A stretch of DNA of 64,000 nt from Candidatus Arcticimaribacter forsetii (GTDB lineage Bacteria > Bacteroidota > Bacteroidia > Flavobacteriales > Flavobacteriaceae): the NCBI RefSeq assembly GCF_910589745.1, contig NZ_OU342399.1:1695501-1759500 (forward strand), in the 5' to 3' direction. The notes beneath the pieces were generated by a model. The model had not been told where the DNA came from. It searched no databases and was given only the letters and a program-made list of their open reading frames with translations. This document shows, one piece after another, positions 17,473 to 24,323 of this stretch (the stretch's first letter is position 1; the number at the start of each line of letters is the position of its first letter). The position numbers were made by a program, and so were the translations under genes.

Positions 17473-18327
17473 TTATTTTTTACTAATTCCGTTTAATATT
17501 GATGTTAATTGATTTGTGTTTTTCATTTCTTGAAACAAAGCAGCATAATCGTCTTTTAAAAGGAGACTTTTAAAGTTTTCTAAATTGTCAATGTATGCAT
17601 CTAATGTTTCAATTACGTTTTCTTTATTCTGCTCAAAAATGGGTGCCCACATGGCTGGCGAGCTTTTTGCTAACCGAACTGTAGATTCAAATCCACTTCC
17701 AGCGAGGTCAAAGATATTATTCTCATCTTCTTCTTTCTCAAGAACAGTTTTTCCTAACATAAAAGAGCTAATATGTGATAAATGAGAGACATAAGCCATG
17801 TGCTTGTCATGTGCTTTGGCTTCCATAAAGCGGATATACATTCCAATTTGTCTGAAAGTCTGCTTTGCCCACAATAAAAGATCAGGACGAGTTTTGTTTG
17901 ATTCACATAATATTTGAGGTTTCCCAGCAAAAAGACCTCTGTGTGCAGCTTTTGGTCCCGAGAATTCTGTCCCAGCAATTGGGTGTGCTGCTAAAAACTG
18001 ATCTCTCTTAGGGTGGTCAGATACTAGTTTACATAGTTGTTCTTTGGTAGAACCAACATCCCATAACAAAGCATCTGAATGTAATCGATTTAAAAGTTCT
18101 GGCAATAGATTCAAGGATTCTTTAACTGGAATACTTAAGATAATACGATCTGCTTCTTCAATAGTATCCATTGAACCTATGCGATCAATTATTCCAAGAC
18201 TTAAAGCCTCATTTAGATTTTTTTCACTAGAATCTATACCTATAATTTCTATATTGGACAAAGCATCTTTGAGGTCTAATACCATAGACCCTCCAATTAA
18301 ACCAATACCAATTACATATACTTTCAT
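17473..18327 (-). CDS. tyrA: Prephenate dehydrogenase
   Basis: 284 residues. NAD(P)-dependent oxidative decarboxylation of prephenate to 4-hydroxyphenylpyruvate (tyrosine branch). The Rossmann start is VYVIGIGLIGGSMVLDLK; ILSIPVKES, LWDVGSTKEQL and the catalytic-region HPIAGTEFSGPKAA are visible, followed by the helical dimerisation domain with HDKHMAYVSHLSHISSFML. It has no chorismate mutase or ACT domain, unlike enterobacterial TyrA; the mutase is supplied by the next gene. It overlaps the upstream aminotransferase by 4 nt. Confidence 0.93.
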   Translation of the reverse strand: MKVYVIGIGLIGGSMVLDLKDALSNIEIIGIDSSEKNLNEALSLGIIDRIGSMDTIEEADRIILSIPVKESLNLLPELLNRLHSDALLWDVGSTKEQLCKLVSDHPKRDQFLAAHPIAGTEFSGPKAAHRGLFAGKPQILCESNKTRPDLLLWAKQTFRQIGMYIRFMEAKAHDKHMAYVSHLSHISSFMLGKTVLEKEEDENNIFDLAGSGFESTVRLAKSSPAMWAPIFEQNKENVIETLDAYIDNLENFKSLLLKDDYAALFQEMKNTNQLTSILNGISKK

Positions 18328-19478
18328 GATTTTAATCGATTAATTGCTGTTTGAATGTCTTCTAATTTCACGCACAAAGAAAAACGAATATAACCTTCAC
18401 CCTGACTACCAAAAATAGTCCCTGGCGTGATAAAAATGTCGTGCTCTCTCAAAATTTCATCTATAAAAACTTCTGACTTTATAGATTGATCATTGAGTTT
18501 AGCCCAAACAAACATACCAACACTATTCGGATCAGAAGTACTTCCCATAAGAGTTGCTAATTCAATCATTGCTGCTCTGCGTTCTGCATAAACTTTATTA
18601 AGTCCACTAAACCAAGAATTATTAAGCTTAAGGGCGGCTATTGCACCTTTTTGAATTCCGAAAAACATACCGGAATCCATATTACTTTTCACTTTTAAAA
18701 CCGCTTGAATATGATCTGAATTTCCGGATAACATTCCTACTCTCCAGCCTGCTAAATTAAATGCCTTGCTTAATGAATTTAACTCTAAAGCTACTTCCTT
18801 TGCTCCTGGGAGTGTTAATAAGCTTTGGGGAGTATCGTTCAGAATAAAACTATAAGGGTTGTCGTTAATCAACAAAACATCGTTTCTTTTTGCCCAATCT
18901 ATTAACTTGATGAATGTTTCTATTTCTACCTGTGCACCTGTAGGCATGTGTGGATAGTTCAACCACATTAATTTTATTTTAGAAGTATCGAGTTGTTCAA
19001 GAGCTTCAAAATCAGGTTGCCAATTATTAGATTCTTTAAGATTATAAAAAACTGCTTCTGCTTCAAGCAATTGAGTAACCGAACTGTATGTTGGGTATCC
19101 AGGATTGGGGATTAAAACTTGATCTCCTTTATTTAAAAATGCCATTGAAATGTGCATGATTCCCTCTTTAGAGCCCATTAGTGGTAGTATTTCGCTGTTT
19201 GGGTCTAAAGTGACATCATAATGTTTTTTATAAAAGGATGCTATTGATTGTCGAAGTTCAGGTAAACCCTGGTAACTCTGATACATATGTGCTTTAGCGT
19301 CAAGAACACTGTCATTTATAGCGGTAATTACAGATGGGTCTGGTGGTAAATCTGGACTCCCTATTCCCATATTAAGAATCGGTCTTCCGGCTTTTACTAA
19401 TGCAGCTACTTCCCTAAGTTTTTTAGAGAAATAATATTCTTTTACGCTTTCAAGGCGTTGTGCAGTTTGCGTACTCAT
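18324..19478 (-). CDS. Class I/II aminotransferase of the aromatic operon
   Basis: 384 residues, PLP fold type I. GRPILNMGIGSPDLPPDPSV, LPLMGSKEGIMHISMAFLN, PNPGYPTY, NYPHMPTGA, INDNPYSFIL, the Schiff-base Lys in LNSLSKAFNLAGWRVGM and GYIRFSLCV are clear. It resembles LL-diaminopimelate/aromatic aminotransferases. It sits between pheA and tyrA with 4-nt overlaps on both sides, which suggests that it transaminates phenylpyruvate and 4-hydroxyphenylpyruvate or prephenate. Substrate is inferred from position. Confidence 0.88.
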   Translation of the reverse strand: MSTQTAQRLESVKEYYFSKKLREVAALVKAGRPILNMGIGSPDLPPDPSVITAINDSVLDAKAHMYQSYQGLPELRQSIASFYKKHYDVTLDPNSEILPLMGSKEGIMHISMAFLNKGDQVLIPNPGYPTYSSVTQLLEAEAVFYNLKESNNWQPDFEALEQLDTSKIKLMWLNYPHMPTGAQVEIETFIKLIDWAKRNDVLLINDNPYSFILNDTPQSLLTLPGAKEVALELNSLSKAFNLAGWRVGMLSGNSDHIQAVLKVKSNMDSGMFFGIQKGAIAALKLNNSWFSGLNKVYAERRAAMIELATLMGSTSDPNSVGMFVWAKLNDQSIKSEVFIDEILREHDIFITPGTIFGSQGEGYIRFSLCVKLEDIQTAINRLKS

Positions 19479-20302
19479 ATCGTGTTCTTTGGATATTCTC
19501 CAAGTATTTTAAATTCGGTTGCCATAATTTCAATTATGGTTCTTGCTTTAACATAATCTTCAAAAGATTCAAAGGTTACGTCAACAAAAAAAGAATATTT
19601 ACCGGGTGTTTCGATTACTGGTAAAGATTGAATTTTTGTTAAGTTCAGTTTACAATCACTCAATACATTTAATATCGCTGCTAAACTTCCTCTTTTGTGG
19701 TCTAAAACAAATTTTAAAGCCGCTTTATTTATTTTTTGTTCTGGAACCAAATTTCCTTTAGCCTGAACAATTACAAAACGTGTAACATTATTTTTGATGG
19801 TTTGAATTGACTCGGCAAAAACATCTAGATTGAATAACTCTGATGCTTTTAGACTTGCAATCGCACCGATTCCTTTTATTTGATCTTCTTCAATTTTCCT
19901 TGCAATATCAGCAGTATCTTCCGCTTCAACCAAACGAATGTTAGGATAGTTTGAAAAAAACTTTTTACATTGTAATAATGCCATCGGATGAGAATGAACT
20001 TCTTTTAAGTCAGTAATGGACTGTCCTGTTAATCCCATTAAATTATGTTCAATCTTCAAATGAAATTCTCCCACGATTTGTAAGTTGTACTCGTCTAACA
20101 ATGCATAGTTCGGAATAATAGATCCTGCTATAGAATTTTCTATTGCCATTACTGCTTGATCAGCTTCACCAGAAGCTAAAGAACCTGCCAAAGCATTAAA
20201 AGTCAAACATTCTAAAATCTTAATTTCAGAGGAATAATAATCTAATGCCACCTGGTGATGGAATGATCCTTTGATTCCTTGAATAGCAATTATTGGTTGC
20301 AT
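19475..20302 (-). CDS. pheA: Prephenate dehydratase with ACT domain
   Basis: 275 residues. Converts prephenate to phenylpyruvate. Catalytic domain: IAIQGIKGSFHHQVALDYY, AVMAIENSIAGSI and the catalytic TRF in NNVTRFVIVQAKG. A C-terminal ACT domain follows (ALKFVLDHKRGSLAAILNVL and LTKIQSLPV); the usual ESRP loop is replaced by QSLP, so feedback by Phe may differ. There is no fused chorismate mutase. It is the first structural gene after the leader peptide and terminator described below, so its transcription is expected to depend on Phe/Tyr tRNA charging. Confidence 0.94.
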   Translation of the reverse strand: MQPIIAIQGIKGSFHHQVALDYYSSEIKILECLTFNALAGSLASGEADQAVMAIENSIAGSIIPNYALLDEYNLQIVGEFHLKIEHNLMGLTGQSITDLKEVHSHPMALLQCKKFFSNYPNIRLVEAEDTADIARKIEEDQIKGIGAIASLKASELFNLDVFAESIQTIKNNVTRFVIVQAKGNLVPEQKINKAALKFVLDHKRGSLAAILNVLSDCKLNLTKIQSLPVIETPGKYSFFVDVTFESFEDYVKARTIIEIMATEFKILGEYPKNTI

Positions 20303-20324
20303 TATTATCTTTTACTTTTTGTTC

Positions 20325-20354
20325 AAAAAAAAAGTCCTGAATAAATCAGGACTT
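20325..20354 (-). terminator. Attenuator terminator upstream of pheA
   Basis: On the minus strand: AAGTCCTGA, loop TTTAT, TCAGGACTT, continuing into a run of T (nine A on the plus strand, 20325-20333). A perfect 9-bp stem plus U-run placed 23 nt after the leader-peptide stop and 22 nt before the pheA ATG, the position expected of an attenuator and not of an operon end. Confidence 0.9.
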
Positions 20355-20390
20355 GTATTGTTATCAACTTAATAATATTACAACGCCCTG
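20347..20390 (-). promoter_or_regulatory. Predicted antiterminator pairing in the pheA leader
   Basis: CAGGGC at 20385-20390 (minus strand, inside the last codons of the leader peptide) can pair over 6 bp, including one G-U, with GTCCTG at 20347-20352, which is the 5' arm of the terminator. If a ribosome stalls at the Phe/Tyr codons this pairing is free to form and blocks termination; if it reaches the leader stop codon it covers CAGGGC and the terminator forms. Confidence 0.7.
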
Positions 20391-20449
20391 TTATCTTCTG
20401 GATAAAAGAAGAAAAAGAAACGGTTGAAATATGTAGTTGTTGTATTCAT
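20378..20449 (-). CDS. Phe/Tyr-rich leader peptide of the pheA operon
   Basis: 23-codon ORF. It begins MNTTTTYFNR, continues FFFFFYP and ends EDNRAL-stop. Six Phe and two Tyr codons lie within ten consecutive codons (7-16). It starts about 19 nt downstream of an exact -7 box and ends just before a rho-independent terminator that precedes pheA. The composition fits control by charged tRNA-Phe and tRNA-Tyr, the two products of the operon that follows. It functions as a sensor, not as a protein. It is analogous in design to enterobacterial pheL but unrelated in sequence. Confidence 0.9.
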   Translation of the reverse strand: MNTTTTYFNRFFFFFYPEDNRAL

Positions 20450-20467
20450 TATTGTAATTTCTTGGTA

Positions 20468-20498
20468 CAAATGTACACTCCAGATTGAGAAAAACAAA
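20468..20498 (-). promoter_or_regulatory. Promoter of the pheA operon
   Basis: Exact Bacteroidota promoter on the minus strand: -33 TTTG (20495-20498), 19-nt spacer, -7 TACATTTG (20468-20475). The predicted transcription start is about 20460, roughly ten bases before the leader-peptide ATG. Confidence 0.85.
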
Positions 20499-20513
20499 TT
20501 TTTAGCTGCATAA

Positions 20514-20544
20514 TTTATGTAAGACAAACAAATCTGTATATTTA
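20514..20544 (+). promoter_or_regulatory. Candidate promoter of the hydroxylase-CDGSH / SDR / gldA genes
   Basis: TTTA (20514-20517), 19-nt spacer and TATATTTA (20537-20544): each box differs by one base from TTTG and TAnnTTTG. It ends 38 nt before the ATG at 20583. Confidence 0.45.
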
Positions 20545-20582
20545 GAAGACTTTTTTAAGTCAATTCTAATAAAAAAAGCAAA

Positions 20583-21665
20583 ATGATTGAGAAACTCTTA
20601 ACCATTGAAAATATTGATGTGTATTTTGTAATCGGGATTATCCTTTTTTTTAGTCTCCTAGAGAGCATATCCGGGTTTTTAAAAAACTCTAAGAGAGCTA
20701 AAGGAGATTGGATTCAAGAAATCATGAGCTTTGTAGTTTTAGGAAACCTTATAAAACCAATTATTGTTTTTGTAATATTTATTACTGGAACACATTTAAT
20801 CCCTCAATATAATAACTCATTAGAATCCTATCCTTTTATTGCGCTTTTTGCTTTTTACATACTTACAGACGATTTTCTTCAATATTGGTATCACAGGACC
20901 GCACATGAAACTCCGTTTTTATGGAAATTACATCGACCTCATCATCAAGCAGAAGAAATGGGGTATTTCGTTTCATACCGAAACGCTTTACTATATTATT
21001 TATTAATGCCCAACATCTGGTGGGTAGCTATAATTTTATTCCTAGGAGGTGCTAAGGCGGTAGCTCTCGGATTAATATTAAAACAATTCATAATAATCGG
21101 TTCACATAGCCGTCTAAAATGGGATAAACCTTTTTATAGCAATGCAACATTACTTCCTATTATTAAAGTATTAGAACGTATAATTGTCACCCCTGCTTTT
21201 CACCATTCGCATCATGGAACATCGCAGTTAGATTCTGCTAGCGATCCTAATGGGAATTTCGGTAATATGTTTAGTATTTGGGATCAAATATTTAGAACAG
21301 CGACCTTTCAAAATAGGTACCCAAAAGAATATGGTTTACAACAAAAAACAAACGATCCTTGGACTGCTTCTTACTTTTATCCTTTTGTAAAATCACCTGA
21401 CCCTAAAAGTGACTGGAGTATTGCATATGAAAAATTAAACACCTCGACTAAAGACTCTATTTCAGTTTCGCTGACTAAAGGGAAAAATTATTTATGGTGC
21501 TCATGCGGAAGGAGTAACAACCAACCTTTTTGTGACGGTTCGCATCATGGTACAAAATTTAAACCTGTAAAATTCTCTGGAAAAAGAACTGGAGAAATTA
21601 AACTATGTAACTGTAAAAAAACAAAGAAGTCTCCTTTTTGCGACGATACACATTTAAACCTATGA
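20583..21665 (+). CDS. Fatty acid hydroxylase / sterol desaturase fused to tandem CDGSH iron-sulfur motifs
   Basis: 360 residues with two parts. Residues 1 to about 270 are a membrane di-iron hydroxylase: helices near 10-32, 48-70 and 84-100, histidine clusters YHRTAHE (103-109), LHRPHHQ (117-122) and HHSHHGTS (207-214). Residues 300-360 carry two CDGSH-type motifs: C306, C308, C317, H321 (CSCGRSNNQPFCDGSH) and C342, C344, C353, H357 (CNCKKTKKSPFCDDTH). Each could hold a 2Fe-2S cluster and might pass electrons to the di-iron site. The fusion is continuous in one frame. It overlaps the next gene by ATGA. The substrate (lipid, sterol or carotenoid) is unknown. Confidence 0.85.
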   Translation: MIEKLLTIENIDVYFVIGIILFFSLLESISGFLKNSKRAKGDWIQEIMSFVVLGNLIKPIIVFVIFITGTHLIPQYNNSLESYPFIALFAFYILTDDFLQYWYHRTAHETPFLWKLHRPHHQAEEMGYFVSYRNALLYYLLMPNIWWVAIILFLGGAKAVALGLILKQFIIIGSHSRLKWDKPFYSNATLLPIIKVLERIIVTPAFHHSHHGTSQLDSASDPNGNFGNMFSIWDQIFRTATFQNRYPKEYGLQQKTNDPWTASYFYPFVKSPDPKSDWSIAYEKLNTSTKDSISVSLTKGKNYLWCSCGRSNNQPFCDGSHHGTKFKPVKFSGKRTGEIKLCNCKKTKKSPFCDDTHLNL

Positions 21666-22375
21666 AAAAAGCAATAATTATTGGCGCAAGTTCAGGAATT
21701 GGAAAAGCACTTGCACGGGAATTGGTGCAAAACAAGTATAGTGTTGGTATCACAGGAAGAAGAGAAGCTCATCTTCTAGAGCTTCAAAAAGAACAGCCAG
21801 AACAGATACAGGTAGCTGCATTTGACACCACAGAACCCAATGCTATAGAACAATTAGAAGCTTTAGAAAAAAGATTAGGAGGCATCGATCTTTTTATTAT
21901 TAGTGCTGGGATTGGACACCTCAATTTGGACTATGATTATTCCTTAGAAAATGAAACCAATCAACTGAATGTCGTTGCCTTTACCCGATTAGTCAATTGG
22001 AGCATGCGTTACTTTGAAAAACAAGGCTGGGGTCATTTGGTCAATATCTCTTCGGTTGCAAGTCGCAGAGGAGGGAGACAAGCGCCAGCATATAGTGCTT
22101 CAAAAGCATACCAATCGATTTATCTTGAAGGGATGGCTCAGAAAGTAGCCTACGATAAGCTACCTATTTACACCACTGATGTTCGGCCAGGCTTTGTAAA
22201 AACTGCAATGGCAAAAGCGGATAAAATGTTCTGGGTATCCAGTAAAGAAAAAGCTGCAACACAAATATTTCGAAGTATTCAACGAAAGAAAAGAATTGTT
22301 TATATCAGCCGACGTTGGGTTATAATCGCTTGGATACTTGAGCGAATCCCCTGGTTTATTTATAAACGGATGTAA
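21662..22375 (+). CDS. SDR family oxidoreductase
   Basis: 237 residues, classical short-chain dehydrogenase. KKAIIIGASSGIGKALAREL is the NAD(P)-binding TGxxxGxG region with GITGRR after the second strand (an Arg there favours NADP), ISAGIG replaces NNAG, VNISSVASRRGGRQAPAYSASKAY gives the catalytic Ser and YxxxK, and DVRPGFVKTAMA follows. The C-terminus is hydrophobic and basic (RRWVIIAWILERIPWFIYKRM) and may contact the membrane. The ATG at 21662 overlaps the hydroxylase stop, which suggests joint action on a lipid: hydroxylation followed by oxidation or reduction. Substrate unknown. Confidence 0.87.
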   Translation: MKKAIIIGASSGIGKALARELVQNKYSVGITGRREAHLLELQKEQPEQIQVAAFDTTEPNAIEQLEALEKRLGGIDLFIISAGIGHLNLDYDYSLENETNQLNVVAFTRLVNWSMRYFEKQGWGHLVNISSVASRRGGRQAPAYSASKAYQSIYLEGMAQKVAYDKLPIYTTDVRPGFVKTAMAKADKMFWVSSKEKAATQIFRSIQRKKRIVYISRRWVIIAWILERIPWFIYKRM

Positions 22376-22409
22376 CCATATTTTAATTTATCTTTATAAA
22401 AAAAAACAA

Positions 22410-23303
22410 GTGACCTTAATTCTCGATAAAGTACAGAAGAAATATGGAGAAATTGAAGCTCTTCGGGGAATTTCAATGAACTTAAAACCTGGAGAAGTAG
22501 TTGGATTGTTGGGCCCAAATGGCGCTGGCAAATCTACCTTAATGAAAATATTAACTGGTTCCATTGAACAGTGGGGTGGCTCAATTACTCATGAGGGTTT
22601 AGATCTAAAAAAGTCACTTAAAATCATTCAACAAAAAACCGGTTATTTACCTGAGAACAACCCTCTTTACGGAGAACTATTTGTTTTAGAATACTTACAA
22701 TTTGCAGCATCACTTTATAAAATTAAAGAGGCACCCTTTACTGATATTATCGAAAAAGTAGGACTTACAGAATACACAGATAGAAAAATAGAAACCTTAT
22801 CGAAAGGATATCAGCAACGAGTAGGTATTGCTGCTGCACTTCTTCATGATCCTGAAATATTAATCTTAGATGAACCAACCACCGGATTAGATCCCAACCA
22901 AATGGTTGAAATCAGAAAACTAATTCGTACGCTTGGAAAAAATAAAATTGTAATCTTATCGAGTCATATCTTATCCGAAGTTGAAAGTGTTTGTGACCGT
23001 GTTGTAATTATCAAAGAAGGGCAACTTGTAGCTGATAAAAACCTTGACGAACTTCGAAAAGGACAACAACAAATCATTATAGTTGAGTTTGATTATCGTG
23101 TAGAAACAGAAGCTCTAGCTAAAATTAATAATGTAACCAAAGTAATTAACACCTTCGATTTTACTTATGAAATACATTTAGACACCCAAGAAGATATGCG
23201 AACAAAAGTGTTTGATTTTGCCCACGACAATGAACTTAAGATTTTAGGACTACAACTTAAAAATGAAAATTTAGCACAGCTATTTAAAGAAACAACTTCC
23301 TAG
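22410..23303 (+). CDS. gldA: ABC transporter ATP-binding protein, GldA-type
   Basis: 297 residues. One ABC domain: Walker A GLLGPNGAGKST, Q-loop KTGYLPENNPLYGEL, signature LSKGYQQRVGIAAALLHDP, Walker B ILILDEPTTGLDPNQM and the switch His in LSSHILSEVE, plus a C-terminal regulatory region of about 80 residues. Sequence and length fit the gliding-associated ATPase GldA, which works with the permeases GldF and GldG; those genes are not in the window. The start is the GTG at 22410 (VTLILDKVQKKYG); the upstream in-frame TTG at 22338 would lie inside the SDR gene. It may also serve another export function. Confidence 0.82.
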   Translation: MTLILDKVQKKYGEIEALRGISMNLKPGEVVGLLGPNGAGKSTLMKILTGSIEQWGGSITHEGLDLKKSLKIIQQKTGYLPENNPLYGELFVLEYLQFAASLYKIKEAPFTDIIEKVGLTEYTDRKIETLSKGYQQRVGIAAALLHDPEILILDEPTTGLDPNQMVEIRKLIRTLGKNKIVILSSHILSEVESVCDRVVIIKEGQLVADKNLDELRKGQQQIIIVEFDYRVETEALAKINNVTKVINTFDFTYEIHLDTQEDMRTKVFDFAHDNELKILGLQLKNENLAQLFKETTS

Positions 23304-23324
23304 ACGCATTGGGTAAGTTGTTTT
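23290..23324 (+). terminator. Terminator of the gldA transcript
   Basis: AAACAACTT (23290-23298) and AAGTTGTTT (23315-23323) form a perfect 9-bp stem with a 16-nt loop that spans the gldA stop codon, followed by TATTCTT. Large loop, so moderate confidence. Confidence 0.55.
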
Positions 23325-23360
23325 ATTCTTAAAAAAAGAAAAATTTCAGATTTTTAATAA

Positions 23361-24317
23361 TTAAAAAACAGCTTCTGCAATTGCCTTGATATTATCTGAT
23401 TTTCCCATCGAATAGTAATGTAAAAAAGGAACTCCTGCTTCTTTTAACTCTTTACTTTGCTCGATACACCACTCAATTCCTACCTGACGAATTTCCTTAT
23501 TATCTTTACACTTAATTACCGATTTGATCAAGGCTTCCGGAAGATCAACGTGAAAACGATGCGGTAAAGCATTTAACTGTTTTAGAGTTGCAAGAGGTTT
23601 TAGACCTGGTATTATAGGTACATTTATTCCTGCTTCTTTACATTTCTCTACAAACTCAAAATATTTTTGATTGTCAAAAAACATTTGTGTAACGATGTAA
23701 TCAGCACCGGCTTCAATTTTCTTCTTTAAAAAATGAATATCACTCTCTAATGAAGGTGCCTCCATGTGTTTTTCTGGGTAACCCGAAACACCAATACAAA
23801 AATCTGTTTTAGATGTATTTAAAATTTCATCATCCAAATAATTACCCTTATTTAAATCTTTAATTTGACCAACCAAATCACTCGCAAAAGCGTGACCTTC
23901 TTTATTAGGTTTGAAATAAGTTTCAGTCTTAATAGCGTCACCACGTAAGGCCACAACATTATCTATTCCTAAGAAATCAAGATCTATTAAGAAATTTTCG
24001 GTGTCTTCTTTTGTGAAACCTCCACATAGAATATGAGGAATTGCATCTACGTTGTATTTATGCTGTAAAGCTGCACAAATACCTACTGTTCCCGGACGTT
24101 TTCTAATTACATGTTTTTGAAGAAGACCATTTTCTTGCTCTCTATAAACATACTCCTCTCTGTGATAGGTAACATCAATAAAAGGAGGTTTAAACTCCAT
24201 TAAAGGATCTATAGATTCATATATCGATTGTATATTCTGACCTTTTAGCGGTGGAAGAATTTCAAATGTAAACTGGGTTTTACCAGCGGCATTTTTAACA
24301 TGATCTGTTACTTTCAT
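23361..24317 (-). CDS. metF: Methylenetetrahydrofolate reductase
   Basis: 318 residues, flavoprotein of the MetF family. Reduces 5,10-methylene-THF to 5-methyl-THF, the methyl donor for MetH. Signatures: TFEILPPLKG near the N-terminus with the catalytic Glu, VDVTYHREE, PHILCGGFTKEDTENFLIDLDFLGIDNVVALRGD, CIGVSGYPEKHMEAPS, GADYIVTQMFFD and IIPGLKPLATLKQL. Last gene of the metK operon, 6 nt after metH2; its position supplies the methyl donor for the two MetH polypeptides encoded before it. Confidence 0.95.
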   Translation of the reverse strand: MKVTDHVKNAAGKTQFTFEILPPLKGQNIQSIYESIDPLMEFKPPFIDVTYHREEYVYREQENGLLQKHVIRKRPGTVGICAALQHKYNVDAIPHILCGGFTKEDTENFLIDLDFLGIDNVVALRGDAIKTETYFKPNKEGHAFASDLVGQIKDLNKGNYLDDEILNTSKTDFCIGVSGYPEKHMEAPSLESDIHFLKKKIEAGADYIVTQMFFDNQKYFEFVEKCKEAGINVPIIPGLKPLATLKQLNALPHRFHVDLPEALIKSVIKCKDNKEIRQVGIEWCIEQSKELKEAGVPFLHYYSMGKSDNIKAIAEAVF

Positions 24318-24323
24318 AAATTT

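Noticed and set aside
23325-23360. AAAAAT/ATTTTT inverted repeat downstream of metF as a terminator
   Set aside because: Pure A/T arms without a GC-containing stem; AT-rich sequence gives such repeats by chance.
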